Source of the DNA: an uncultured Clostridiaceae bacterium | GTDB taxonomy: Bacteria; Bacillota; Clostridia; TANB77; CAG-508 | Assembly (NCBI GenBank): GCA_947167695.1 | Contig: CAMVIX010000010.1 | Coordinates: forward strand, 1-35,324 | Reading direction: 5' to 3' | DNA: 35,324 nt | Part shown: positions 11,182 to 24,200 of the stretch, in pieces | Layout of the letters: each line of letters opens with the position of its first letter | How positions within the stretch are numbered: position 1 is the stretch's first letter | Notes under the pieces: model-generated | Databases searched by the model: none | What the model was told of the DNA's origin: nothing | The model's input: the letters and a program-made list of their open reading frames with translations, nothing else | Translations under genes and position numbers: made by a program

Positions 11182-13281
11182 TTGAGACGAGCTGATAACA
11201 AAAGCGAAAGAAGCAAAATAAGATTTAATATATTAACTGTACTTGTATATACTGTGGGTATTATACTCGTCTTACAATTGTTTAATCTTCAAATAATACA
11301 TGGGGAAGAGTATAGGGAACGCTCAAACACGAGATTATCAAGAGAGAGCACGCTTCAGGCGGCACGAGGGTCTTTCTTAGATAGGACAGGAAGCGTTTTA
11401 GCAGGCACAACAATTTCTACAAAATTAGAATTATATAAAACTAAGATAGAAAATGATACCTTAAATAATGCGATACTAGGTATGATTAACGTACTAGAAA
11501 AAAATGGAGACAAATATGAAGACAATTTTCCAATAACAATAAATCCGTATGCATTTACGTATTCAACAGAAGAAAGAATAGCTGAGTTTAAAACAGAGTA
11601 CGAAATTCCACAAGAAGCAAATGCAGAAGATGCTTTCTTTAAGCTAAAAGAAAAATATAAAATAATGCAGGAAAACCCAGAAGAAATACGCAAAATATTA
11701 GTTGTAAGATATGAAATATCAGAAAATGGTTATAGCACAACAAGACCGGTAACAATAGCAAAAGCAATCTCAAATGCAAGCATAAATGAGATAGGCGAAA
11801 GAGGCTCGGATTTCCCTGGTGCAAGTATGACACAAGAACCCGTACGTAACTATCTACTAGGAGACGTTGCTTCACATATTTTAGGATACATTGGACCAAT
11901 TTCAGAAAGTGAATACAATGAAAGAAAAGATCAAGGCTATGAACAAAGCGATTTAGTTGGACAAGCTGGTTTAGAATATTCGTTAGAAGAGTATTTAAGA
12001 GGTCAAAATGGAACAAAGCAAATAGATATGACAGTAAATGGAGTTGCTACAGGTGAATATGTAACAGAAGAAGCAATAAGCGGAGCAGATATAGTTCTTA
12101 CAATAGACGCAAATCTTCAAAGAATAACGCAAAACGCATTAAAATCGAATATTGAAAAAATACGAAGCGGAGATTTTGGCAGAAGTTACGAAGCCAAAGG
12201 CGGAGCTGCGGTAGTAATGAACGTAAAAACAGGGGAAGTATTAAGTTTAGTAAGTTGCCCAGATTTTGAGCCACAGCAATTTATAGGAGGAATAAGCACA
12301 GCAAAATGGAATGAATATATAGAGGGAAACAGCTTATTTAATAGAGCTGTACAAGGAGCATATGCACCAGGCTCTATATTTAAAATGGTAACTGCAACAG
12401 CTGGCTTAGAAACCGGAGCAATAACAACAGAAGAGGAAATCTATGATTCAGGAATTTATCCATATGGGCATCAACCAAGATGCTGGATATATAATGACTA
12501 CGGATATGGCCATAGATGGGTAAATGTATCAGATGCAATAAAAAAATCCTGCAACTATTTTTTCTATGAAGTTGGAAACAGAATAGGACCTGCAACATTA
12601 GAAAGATATGCTAAATTATACAGGCTAGGACAAAAAACGGGAATAGAGCTTCCTGGGGAAACCTCTGGAACAGTTGCAGGAGAAACAAATGCAGCAAAAA
12701 ATGATAGAGAGTGGTACCAAGGAGACACATTAAATGCTGCAATAGGACAAAGTGACAATGATTATTCGCCAATACAAATAGCGAGATATATAAGTATATT
12801 AACAAATGGTCAAAAAATAGTAAGACCAACTTTAATAAAAAGCATTATAAGAGCTGATGGCACAGAAGTAGGAAGAAGTGACTTAATTGAATTTTTAAAT
12901 GAAAAACTAGGGATACCAAAAGACGAAGAAGGAGAGCTAACAATACAAAAGCAAAACATAGATGAAATATTAGAAGGAATGAAATCGGTAACAACAGAGA
13001 CAGGAGGAACAGCAAGCTCAGTATTTATGAACTTTAACATAGAGGTGGGCGGAAAAACAGGATCAACAGAAAGCAATACAGGAGACATAAACGCTTGGTT
13101 CGTTGGATTTGCACCATATTATGACCCAGAAATAGCAGTAGTAGTTCTAGTAGAAAATGGAGGACATGGTTATTATACATCAGAAGTAGCAAGAGACATC
13201 ATAGGCGAATATTTTGGAATGAACATGAATGGGATAAGAGAAGACATGACAGCAACTGGATATGTAGAAGAATTAAGATAA
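11182..13281 (+). CDS. Penicillin-binding protein 2 (elongasome class B PBP)
   Basis: ARGSFLDRTG, GAYAPGSIFKMVTA (SxxK), KSCNYFF (SxN), GKTGSTE (KTG). Confidence 0.96.
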   Translation: MRRADNKSERSKIRFNILTVLVYTVGIILVLQLFNLQIIHGEEYRERSNTRLSRESTLQAARGSFLDRTGSVLAGTTISTKLELYKTKIENDTLNNAILGMINVLEKNGDKYEDNFPITINPYAFTYSTEERIAEFKTEYEIPQEANAEDAFFKLKEKYKIMQENPEEIRKILVVRYEISENGYSTTRPVTIAKAISNASINEIGERGSDFPGASMTQEPVRNYLLGDVASHILGYIGPISESEYNERKDQGYEQSDLVGQAGLEYSLEEYLRGQNGTKQIDMTVNGVATGEYVTEEAISGADIVLTIDANLQRITQNALKSNIEKIRSGDFGRSYEAKGGAAVVMNVKTGEVLSLVSCPDFEPQQFIGGISTAKWNEYIEGNSLFNRAVQGAYAPGSIFKMVTATAGLETGAITTEEEIYDSGIYPYGHQPRCWIYNDYGYGHRWVNVSDAIKKSCNYFFYEVGNRIGPATLERYAKLYRLGQKTGIELPGETSGTVAGETNAAKNDREWYQGDTLNAAIGQSDNDYSPIQIARYISILTNGQKIVRPTLIKSIIRADGTEVGRSDLIEFLNEKLGIPKDEEGELTIQKQNIDEILEGMKSVTTETGGTASSVFMNFNIEVGGKTGSTESNTGDINAWFVGFAPYYDPEIAVVVLVENGGHGYYTSEVARDIIGEYFGMNMNGIREDMTATGYVEELR

Positions 13282-13327
13282 AAAAAGGGCTGGGGTTTAA
13301 CTAGTCCTAGAAAAAAAGGAGGCAAAA

Positions 13328-13939
13328 ATGAAAAAACAAGCAATAACAATTCAACAGAAAAAAGACCAAATCAATATAAAAATTGGTGAACAAGCCTCAA
13401 ATGAAGAAATAGTAAAAGAACTAAAGAAAAAAATGCCAGAACTAAAGAAGATATATGGAGAAGAAAAAACACCAATTCTAGTAACTGGAAAAATTTTAAA
13501 AAACAAAGAAATAGAGGAAGTAGAAAAAATAATAAAAGATGCTATAAATGTAGATGTAGATATAGACAGCCCAAAAGGAATGGGACTATCTTCTATTAAA
13601 AGAACATTTGAAAGAGAGATTCAAAACTCTGATACAATGTTTTATAAAGGTGCACTTCGCTCAGGACAAAGATTGGAATACGAAGGAAGCATAGTTCTAA
13701 TGGGTGACTTAAACGGCGGAGCAGAAGTAGTTGCAGGAGAAAATATAGCAGTTGTAGGGGTGCTACGAGGAGTAGCACATGCAGGAGCAAAAGGAAATAA
13801 AAAAGCAATAATTACATCAGCTAGCATAGAATGCCCGCAACTTAGAATAGCAAACATTGTAAAAGAAATAGAAAAAGAGGATACAGAGACACCAAAAACC
13901 TTTGCATATGTTGATGAAGATAAAATTATTTTAGAATAG
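13328..13939 (+). CDS. minC: Septum site-determining protein MinC
   Basis: C-terminal beta-helix RSGQRLEYEGSIVLMGDLNGGAEVVAGENIAVVGVLRGVAHAGAKGN; downstream of mreBCD-PBP2. Confidence 0.94.
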   Translation: MKKQAITIQQKKDQINIKIGEQASNEEIVKELKKKMPELKKIYGEEKTPILVTGKILKNKEIEEVEKIIKDAINVDVDIDSPKGMGLSSIKRTFEREIQNSDTMFYKGALRSGQRLEYEGSIVLMGDLNGGAEVVAGENIAVVGVLRGVAHAGAKGNKKAIITSASIECPQLRIANIVKEIEKEDTETPKTFAYVDEDKIILE

Positions 13940-13958
13940 AACGAAATGAAAACAAATT

Positions 13959-13984
13959 AGGGACAGGTTTGCAAACCTGTCCCT
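13959..13984. terminator. Hairpin AGGGACAGGTTTGCAAACCTGTCCCT (family A)
   Basis: Perfect palindrome after minC. Confidence 0.75.
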
Positions 13985-13988
13985 TGGT

Positions 13989-14189
13989 TTATGTTATTAA
14001 TAGCAAAAGCAAAACCAAAAACAACTCATCATCATGCACATCCTGGCTATAAAGAAAAAACAATAAACCAAGAATAAGCAAATCATCATTATGTAATTGA
14101 ATACCAAAAATTTCGAAAACAGGCAAGTCCCTAGACTGTCTGTTTTCTTGTGCCATTGGTTCTAATTTGCTTTCGTCACCTAATGTCAC
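13989..14189 (-). CDS. Small hypothetical protein with Leu-rich acidic C-terminus
   Basis: ...DDLLILGLLFFLYSQDVHDDELFLVLLLLLIT; overlaps the next minus ORF by a few bases. Confidence 0.55.
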   Translation of the reverse strand: MTLGDESKLEPMAQENRQSRDLPVFEIFGIQLHNDDLLILGLLFFLYSQDVHDDELFLVLLLLLIT

Positions 14190-14512
14190 TTACCATCACC
14201 ACCAGTTTGTCTAAGTGCTTCCATTACTTTACCCATACTAAAAAGATTAATATACTGGTCCGCCTTAGCTTGCCTATTTTCTCTTAAATAAGGTTTCAAG
14301 GACCTTAGCAAATTTCCTCTAGGATCGGGGCTAGAGTTCATCTTATCCATTACGGATTTAAGCTTTATAAAAGTATTTATATCGAAATTAAATGAATTAT
14401 TATTCTGGCCATTCATATAATTACTCTGACTTTGAGTTGAATTAGAATTTGTTCTAAAATCTCCCATCATATCTGAAAATTTATTCATCATATCAGAAAA
14501 ATCTTTATCCAT
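14186..14512 (-). CDS. Small hypothetical protein of a spore-former-associated type
   Basis: 108 aa, DPRGNLLRSLKPYLRENRQAKADQYINLFSMGKVMEAL. Confidence 0.65.
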   Translation of the reverse strand: MDKDFSDMMNKFSDMMGDFRTNSNSTQSQSNYMNGQNNNSFNFDINTFIKLKSVMDKMNSSPDPRGNLLRSLKPYLRENRQAKADQYINLFSMGKVMEALRQTGGDGK

Positions 14513-14539
14513 TTAATCTATCACCACCATTTTTTATTG

Positions 14540-14628
14540 TATAGGAAAAATTGACTCAAATGCTTGGCGTGAGCCAAACTGGGGACATTCCGAGACCGAG
14601 GTGTGTCCCTTTTGGCTCACCTATGTTC
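14540..14628. repeat. Dispersed palindromic element, family B, with ATAGGAAAAATTG...CACCTATGTTC ends
   Basis: Near-copy of 5476..5557; ends match those of the 118-bp family C elements. Confidence 0.75.
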
Positions 14629-14861
14629 ATACTATAATTATATGAAGAAAATAAAAACATATGTTACAAAAATGTAATATAAATGTAATAATTCTCTTGA
14701 AATGAGCATCCGTAAGCACATATAAAAAAGGCAGAAAAAGGGGTATTGACGAAACTACAATTTAAATGTCAAAATAAAGTAGAATAATTATAACTAAAAT
14801 CTAGTATTTAGTTATATTATTATTAAAAAAGTATTTTTTTAGCTAAAAATGCAAAAAAGAC

Positions 14862-14890
14862 TTGAAAAATTTACATAAAACGTATATAAT
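14862..14890 (+). promoter_or_regulatory. SigmaA-like promoter TTGAAA-N17-TATAAT upstream of the surface protein genes
   Basis: Hexamers with 17-nt spacing about 65 bp before ATG 14956. Confidence 0.6.
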
Positions 14891-14955
14891 AATGTTATGA
14901 CATTATGCTTAAAAGGTAAAATTATAAATAATATATAAAATTTAGGAGGAAGATT

Positions 14956-17900
14956 ATGCGAAGCAAAATATGGGAGAAGATTTTAGCAAGTGCTTTAGTA
15001 GTAGCACTGACAGCGGGTAACCTATGTTTGATAGGCAATAGCGTAATTGCAAATGAATTGGAATACACTGAAGGCAAGGAAGAGCCTCCAGTTATTAGTA
15101 GTGAGGAAAGCTTAAACGAAATAAGCAAGGCAAAAATGTATGCAAACTACAATAGCAACAAAAGAGCATATGAAACTGAATATAATGTAAAAGACGTAGT
15201 AACCATAACAGATAGGGAATTATTAAAAGAAACTGTTATAGAGCCAAAGGAAGAAGTCTTTTTAAATGCAGAGAAAAAAGAGTTTACTACAAAAATAGGA
15301 GATATATATTATACATACTATAAAGCTATAAAAATAAATAAAGATGACTTTGAAAGAGTTTTAGGAAGAAACGGTGCAATAACAATTACAAATGAAGCAG
15401 GAGAACTAATAGCAACAATAGACAGCTCTTTAGAAGCACAAGATGGAAACTATATAGTAGAATATAACGAAAAATACGGAGAAGTTATAGTAAGCATAAG
15501 CAAAGCATTTGGAAAAGGCGAATTAGAGATAGAACATACAAAAGCAATAAGAGCAGACCTTCCATATAGCAAAGAAGAAGCAGAAAGCTTTGTAGAGCTT
15601 GTAAACAAAAGACTTGTAAATGATATGGAAACAGAAGAGAAAATATCATTAAAAGAGCCAGAAAGCCATTTAAAGCTAGAGAGCAACAAAGAGGAAATTA
15701 GAAATAAAGAGGAAAAGATAGAATTAAAAGTAGAACTTGGAAACAATAAAGAGGATTCAAAACTATATAGCAACCCAACAGTAATAGTAAGTTTCCCAAG
15801 CTTTGTAGAAGATGTAGAAATAGAAAACACAAATATATTATTTGAAGACGAATTGAAAGTAACAAAGGTAACAAAAGGAACAGTAGGAGAAAATAAAGCA
15901 GTAAAAGTAGACTTAGAAGGAACACAAACAAAATTTAATGGCATAGTAAACGGAAACGGAACAACTTTAGTATTAGGTGCAAAACTAACTAACAAGGAAG
16001 AAGCTGGAGAAGGAGAAATAGTAGCGTATGTAGAAGGAAGCAAAGCACAAACAGCTTTAACCTCAACACTAGAAGCAAACACAGTAGTGCCAGAAGTAAT
16101 AGTTGGAGTAGAGCCAGAAACTACAGAGCCAACCACAACAAATGATACAAATGAAAATGAAACAACAAGTACACAGCCAAATACAAATGAACAAACAGAA
16201 CAAGAAACAGGAACAGTAGCTAATGGAGAAGAAACACAGACAGAAGCAAAGCCAAAGGTTGGAATTTCAATGCAATCGTTATATAATGAAGAGGCTGAAA
16301 TATTAGAGGGATATGAATATACATATTTTGTAAACATATATGGAAATGAAGACAACTTATTATATGAAGAAGATGAAGAAACTGGCGATTTAAAAGCAGA
16401 AACTATAAAAAACTTGGTGGTAAAAGATTTCTTGCCAGAAGGAGTTACTTTTAGTAGTGCAGAGTTGTATGTAGATGATGAAAAAATTGAAAATTCTGTA
16501 GAATATAGTGCAAACAATAGATTAGTAACATGCAACATAGGAGATACAAATTTTGAAAAAAGCATGTATGTAGCAATAAATGTAAAAGTTGACAATTTAA
16601 AAGACAATGAATACAAAAAACAAATTAGTAATAAAGCATTAGTAACTTATGATGGATATAGTAAAGAAATATATTCAAATTCTGTAGAATTTGAAATTGT
16701 AAAAGAGCATGTAGATATAGTAAAAACAGAAACATGGGAGAAGCGGTATTCTTAACTTTAGAATTGAAGTAAAAAATACTGGAGGAAAGGCAACAAAAGT
16801 TTATATAGAAGCAAATATACCTAATGAACTAAACACACAAACTTTGGAATATGGAAAGAAAGGCAATACAAAACGTATAAATGCAAGACTCCAAGAAATT
16901 AAAGTAGCACCACAGGAAGAACTTGAAGTGGGAGAAAGCTATATATTAGCAATTGGTGCAAAAGTTGACGATAATCTAAACATCCCAAGCACAGAAAAAA
17001 CAAGGACTGTTCAAATTATAGCAAAAATAAATGAGGAAGAATTTAAATGGAATGTTGCAATTGAAAATGAAAACTATGGCAAAACAACTCCAACACCAAC
17101 AGCAACTGCTACACCAACACCAACAGCAAGCACCGTACCAACACCAACTACAGAAACAACTGCCACACCAACACCTACAGCAAGTGTAGAGCCTACGCCT
17201 ACGGAAACACCAGAGCCTACACCAACTGAGGATGAAGAAAAAACTTACGAAGTAAGCGGTACAGCATGGCTTGATGAAAACAAAGATGGTATTATGCAAG
17301 CAACAGAAAGAGTTCTAGATAATATAACTGCAAAATTAGTTAAAGATAATGAAACAATAAAACAAGTTAAGACAGACCATACAGGAAAGTATACATTTAC
17401 AAATATAGAAAAAGGCGAATACCAAATAATTTACGAATATGAGGCAGGTAAATACAAAGTTACAGACTACCGTAAAACAGGAGAGCTAGAAGTAAACTCA
17501 AGTGCAATATCTAATGAAGAAGGAAAAGCCTTAACAGACGTATTTACAGTTAACAAAGATACCTTAAATATTAATATAGGTTTAATAATAACACCAAAAT
17601 TTGATATGTCTTTAACAAAAACAGTAAGCAAAGTAATAGTACAAAACAGCGAAGGAACAAAAGCTTATGATTATAAAAACAACTATGCAAAATTAGATAT
17701 AAACGCAAAATATATAGATGGAACTACAATTTTAGTTGAATATAACATAACAGTAAAGAACGAAGGAGAGCTAGAAGGAAAAGTAAAGAAAATTATAGAC
17801 TACATGCCAAAAGACATGACATTTAGTACAGACCTAAATAGAACATGGCTACAAGACTCGAATGGAAATTTAGTAAATACAGAGTTAAAAGATATAAGCA

Positions 17901-18202
17901 TCAAGCCAGGAGAGGAAAAAACCATTACACTAATATTAAGGAAAAATGTAAATGGAGAAAATGTAGGAGTAGTTACAAACATAGCAGAAATAGCAGAGAC
18001 AGAAAATAGTGAAAACATAAAAGACATAGATTCATCTCCCGCAAACAAAGCAAACGGAGAAGACGATATATCAGAGGCAAACCTATTAATCGGAATAAGA
18101 ACAGGAACAGAAGTATTATATATAACACTTGCAATTGTAATAACAATTATGGTTGCAGTAGGAGTACATATGATAAATAAAAAAGTCCTAAAAAGAGATT
18201 AA
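14956..18202 (+). CDS. Large surface protein with DUF11-like repeats, PT-rich linker, SdrD/Cna_B-like domain and C-terminal TM; read through a +1 shift at CGG 16744-16746
   Basis: ORFs join as ...DIVKTETWEK-G-ILNFRIEVKNTGGKATKVYIEANIPNELNTQTLEYGKKGNTKRIN...; signal peptide at N-terminus, VSGTAWLDENKDGIMQATERVLDNI, C-terminal TM plus basic tail. Confidence 0.9.
16744..16746 (+). other. In-frame CGG +1 frameshift site: AAG-C-GGT-ATT
   Basis: Removing C16744 opens a continuous frame to 18202; the junction restores an 'F.IEVKNTG' DUF11-like domain start. Confidence 0.93.
17089..17232 (+). repeat. Low-complexity Pro/Thr codon repeat (PTPTATATPTPTAS...) encoding an extended linker
   Basis: Repeating aca-cca-aca units. 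Confidence 0.85.
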
Positions 18203-18220
18203 AAGGAAGGAGAAAATAAA

Positions 18221-21200
18221 ATGAAAGTTAAAAAGAAATTATTGCTAGCATTAGTTGTGCTTATGGGAGTATTAACTATTTGTGGTTCTGCAAATGCCAC
18301 AGTATTTGTTAGCAGAATTTTAAGCGGAACAGAAGTATCCTTAGGGGCTAATAGCTTATCAGGTATACCAGTAACATTTAGCGATGTTTTTGGCGGCGGA
18401 GATTGGTACTGCGTAGACCAAAGCATTCCTTTTCCACAGAATTATACAGCATATTATAATTCAGGAGGTTCGTCAAGCTTAGATAAGTATACTGCATACA
18501 TTGTAGCACATGGTAGCCATAGTGAGATACAAGCTGCAATTTGGGCAGGAGGTAGTTTAGGTAGTGGCACTTTATATGACGAGGCAGTAGAATATTACAG
18601 TAATCCCAATAATCCGGAGTACACAGGCACAATCACTTATTATAATGGGCAATATGTACTTCCTGAACAGCATGGTACATGGTTTTGTCCAGAACACGAA
18701 AATTTAAACTGCGGTGTAACTGCAGGAGGAAAATGGTGTAGCGGATATGCAATTGTATCCACTACTACAAGGACATATACATGTGGAACAGAATATAATA
18801 TTAGGTATTATAATGGAGGAAACCCTGACAAATCTGTGGTAGTTTGTGGAAAAAATGCACAGTGCTCCGCAAATCACCCATGTGGGAGAGATTCTGCAAC
18901 AAGAACTACATATAATTTAACTACATGTGCAAAAAAACGAGACGGAAGTCCTCTATGCCCTGCTCATAGGAATACTGCAACTTGCCTAAACGAAACTACA
19001 AAAACATGGGTAGATAAAACAGGAACACAACAGAATTTCCCTGTCAAATGTGGACAATCATGGGATATTGAAGAACAAATAGTTACCAGCCAACCTTTAG
19101 CAAAAGTAAGTGTAAGTGTTGGCCCAATTCCAACGCAAACACCAACCCCAACACCAATACCAACAGGAGCACCGGGATCTGTTACTATATCAAAAATATG
19201 GGATGACGGAAATGATGCAGACGGAATTAGACCATCTAGTATATCCTTTAGCTTATACTTAAATGGTGGACTTGTTAATTCTGGTTCACTAAGCGGACCA
19301 AGCTGGAGCTGGACAATTGATAGTGCTACTGTTGCACAAATTGAAAGCAACTGGGGAATATCAGTAGGCACAGGTGTATGGACCGTGTCAGAAGATTCAG
19401 TACCAGATGGATATACATCATCTGTTAGTGGTACAACAATAACTAACAGCCACACTCCAAGTAGTGGACCAACACCACCACCATCAAGTGATTCAACACC
19501 AACACCAACGCCAACACCGGTACCAGAATATAGTTCATATATTGTTGTATACAAGAAATGGGAAGACAATAATAGCACAGATAGACCATCTTCTATAACA
19601 TTTAACATAAATGACATAAGTGATAATTATCCAAGAGTAAATAGTATTACGATAGGAAAACGTGCTACGGCAACACAAGAACAATTAAATACCTTTAGAA
19701 CATCACTTAAGAATCTAGTATACAAATATAATGATGATGCTAATTTATCATTATCAGAATTGAAAGATAAACTTGCTAATTCTGGAGACACTTTAAGTGG
19801 CTGGTGGAACGGTGGTAGAATTGGCTATGATGACTGGGCAGATGACCCAATTACAATATATAGAAAAGACCCAGTAGTAACTATGGAAACAGCACCAAAG
19901 GACACCAGTGTTATACATTATTATCCTGCATTTAGTAGATATGATTCTATTTATAAGTACAATACGGTGTATGGAAGAACTAACTGTTTAGACAATTTTG
20001 AAAACGGAGACTATCTAGTTATACCAGGCACAGACTCAAAATTGTACAACCATAGTAGTGCAAATGGAGTTTCTTGGGGTACACCTGGTGGACGAGGAAC
20101 AACAATTGACGATTGGCTTAACCTAGATTTCAATGATATGCCAGCAGACGGAGCAAGCAAAGAAACTATTGATGCATGGATAGATTTAAAGGTCCAAATT
20201 TATAAACAATGCGTTGAATGCAAATGGTCGTTTGAGCAAAGATTTCGTTGGATTGGTAGAGACCCACAAAGTATAACCGTAACGGAAGAAGTGCCAAACA
20301 AATACGAAGCAACGTATGAAAAGGTAATAGGAAAGAGTTACAGCGAAGCATCATCAATGTATGCACCAGCTGGTACTTCTACAAACTACTATAGGGTAAC
20401 AAATACAAGAAGAAAAATTGATGTTACAAAAGTATGGAGAGACGACAACGCAAATAATAGAAAAGAGATTACAGTTGCATTAAAAGCAAATGGAACCACA
20501 GTAAATACAGCAAAATTAAATGCAGCTAACAACTGGAAATATACATTTGAGGACATAGACCCTGATAAAACCTATACTATAGAAGAATCTGGTGTACCAA
20601 GCGGATATAGATCTGTTATAGTGGGAAATGCATCACAAGGCTTTACTATTACAAATATTCAACAAACAGAAGTAAAAGTAACAAAAACATGGATAGATGC
20701 TAGTGGAAAAGATGGATTTAGAAAAAATGTTACTCTTAAATTAACAGGAGATAATGGATACTCAAGGAGTGTAACATTAAACTTGGCAGATTATCAAAAC
20801 CAAGGTAACAACTGGAAATATACATTTACAAATCTAGACAAATATACTGTAGACGGAAAACTTGTAAAATATACAGTTACAGAGGAAAATACTCCTTCAA
20901 ACTATGTATCAAAAGTTGTTGATAATTCAAACGAAGTGAAAACTGTAACAAATACACAAGTAATAAGTGTTCCAGTAGAAAAACAATGGATAGATGGTGG
21001 AAACACTTCCTTAAGATCACAAAACATAGTTGCAATATTAAGAATGAATGGTAGAGACACAACAAACAAACTAACATTAAATGCAGACAACAGCTGGAGA
21101 GGCACATTTAAAGACATACAAAAATATGACACAAATGGAAATGAAATAACATATTCTGTAAGAGAAGAAACGGTGCCAACTCCATATAAAGAGATAATAG

Positions 21201-24200
21201 TAGCAGGAGCAGTAACAAAAACAAGTAAAAGTTTTACTATTAAAAATGTTCTAATAGACCTATCACTTCGTAAATATATTACAGGTGTTACATATGTAGA
21301 CGAAGCTGGAAAACAAGTAACACAAACACCTGGCAATGGAATGACAGTAAACTATGGAACAAATGCAGCAAGTAGAGTTCCACAAACAGATTTAACAAAC
21401 CTAAAAAACGGATCTGCTACAACAGCAAAATATAACCATTCGAAAGACCCAGTAGATGTTGCAAGAGGAGACTTAGTAACATATACAATTCGAGTATATA
21501 ACGAAGGTTTAGTAGACGCAGCAGCTCAAGAAATAAAAGATTATTTGCCAGACTATATGGAATTTGATAAAAACTATGAAATAAACGGTCAAAAAATAAA
21601 TCAAATATATGGCTGGAACATGAGCACTGAAAACGGAAAAACAGTATTAAAAACATCATATTTAAATAACAATGCTCGTATAATTGGAAGCTTTAATGGA
21701 AATGAACTAAAATATCAAGACATACAAATAGTCTTAAAAGTAAAGAATAATACACCTGCAGACCAAATGCTAGTAAACATAGCAGAAGTAAGCAAATATG
21801 GATATGCAAATAATGGAAGCATTATTGGAACTGTTACAGAAGACGTAGACTCTAAGCCAGCAAATTTCCCAAGCGATAAAGTAAACAATTCTTATGAGGG
21901 AAATGGAAAAGATGGAAACTATGTAAAAGGACAAGAAGATGACGACGACTTCGACAGAGTAAGATTAACATTAGTAGACATAAGTGGTACAGTATGGCTA
22001 GATGGACCTGAAGGAAAGCAAGAAGAACGTGACGGAAAACTAACTGATATAGACATGAAGTTTGAAAATGTTAAAGTAACACTTAACAATGCAAGTAAAA
22101 ATAGCAAAACAGAAATAAAAACAAATTCAGCTGGAAAATATGTATATAGAAGACAATTTGCAAATAACAACTACACAATTACTTTTGAATATCCAGGACA
22201 AGAATATATCCCAGTTGGATATACTCAACTTGGCAGAAACTTTAAAGCAGAAAATTCTGGAGCACAAGAACTTGCTACAGATAGAAACAATTTAAACGCT
22301 AAGTTTAGTGAGATAGTAAAAGGAACATCTGGAGATAGAAATAAAGGACTTGCAAAGAACGGAAACATAGAGCTAAATTATAATTACAATAATCATGTTT
22401 CTAATGTAATAAAAACAGCAAAGACAATTTCAGGCAAAACAGTAACTATAGCAGATAATCAAAATAGTTTCTATACAAATTCTTTAATAACTGCAAGAAC
22501 AATACAATTCAAAGGTTCAGATGCAATAAATGATGGATATTATAGTTATATTAACTTAGGGCTAATGGAAAGAGCACAAGTAAACTTAGGCTTAATGACA
22601 GACGTAAATGATGTGCTACTAACTATAAATGGAAAACAAACAACATACGACTATAGCCAAAGAGATGAAAAAACAGCAATAGATTTATCTGCAAAGAGTG
22701 GAGACATTGGAAGAGTATATAACCATGCACTATATTCATCAGACTATAACTTTAGAATAGCAGATTACAAGGACTATGAAGGCGATCCAGTAGTACAAAG
22801 AAAAGATGAGCTTGAAGTATATGTAACATACAAAGTAAAAGTTAAAAACTATTCATCAAAAGCAGCAAGTGTAAGTGAATTAAAACTATACTACGATAAC
22901 ACATATAATTACATAGACTCATGGTATTCTAAAACGGCAAAAGGAAATAGCGGATCTGTAACATGGTCACAAGGCTCAGCACAATCAGGCTATAATACAA
23001 TGACAACAGCAACACTTGGAAACGTAGAATTAGCAGCAAACGAAGAAGTATATGTATATGTAAGATTCCAGATTTTCAAAGACGAAGCAGGCTTTGTAAG
23101 AACAGGCGAAAAATATATAATTACAGAAATAACAGGCTACAGAACACCTGAAGGATTAATAGATGAAAACTCAGCACCAAACAACGTAGCTGTAGGAAAC
23201 TGGAACGAATACAGAGATACATTTGAAGATGATACAGATAGAGCACCAGGACTAAACATTTACGAAGACAAGAGCTTAATAAGAACAATGACAGGATTTG
23301 TATTTGAGGATAAAGCAAATACTACAGGTGCAAATAATGTAAAAACAGGAGACGGTATAAGACAAGATGATGAAGAATTACAAAACAATGTAGTAGTACA
23401 GTTAATAGAGCTAGTAAAAGATGATAGCGGAGTAACACACGAATATATTTGGCAAGAAACAGTAACAGGAAATGGCAAAGTAGAATACATGGACAGAAAC
23501 GGAAAACTACATGATGCAAACACATCAAGACAAGAAAACGTAGAGACTGGAAGCTACATGTTTAGAGAATACGTCCCAGGTGACTATATCGTAAGATTTA
23601 GATATGGAGAGACAGAAGCAAATGATATAGTAGTATTAAGTGGACAAGACTATAAGTCAACAACACCACAAGCACTTGGAAATAACAACTCAAATGCAAG
23701 AGACAACAAAGCAAGAAGAAAACAAGTAATGGATTATTCTATAGACCAAACATATACAAAATCAGCTATACTTACAAATACAGGAATTAATCCAACAGAG
23801 CTTATAACAAATACATGGATGTATGCAGATACAGATTCAAATCCAGAAACACTTGAAAGAGATGCAATGAATATAGGAATTAAGACTGTAAATCCAGGAA
23901 GCAATGTAAACTTAGGTTTAGTAGAAAGACCAAAAACAAAATTAACAATATCAAAAGAAGTAGAATCAATAAAAGTAACAAATAAAGGAATTATACTAGT
24001 AGATACTGCAAACAACATTGGCAAGAAAATAGAAGACCCAAGAGATGTATATGTAGAGCTAGATGACGAATTAATAAATGGTGCAAATATGGAAGTAACA
24101 TACAGAATAAAAGTATCAAACGAGGGAGACTACGATACAATGTATAACTACTTTGAAGGAGACCCTACATATGGCACAGAACAAGAGCAACATAAATACA

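Noticed and set aside
14640-14955. Possible riboswitch in the long leader of the surface protein genes
   Set aside because: No recognisable conserved aptamer core; only a sigmaA-like promoter could be supported.
17089-17232. ACA-CCA repeat as a CRISPR or regulatory array
   Set aside because: In-frame codon repeat giving a Pro/Thr linker; no spacers or repeat-spacer periodicity.
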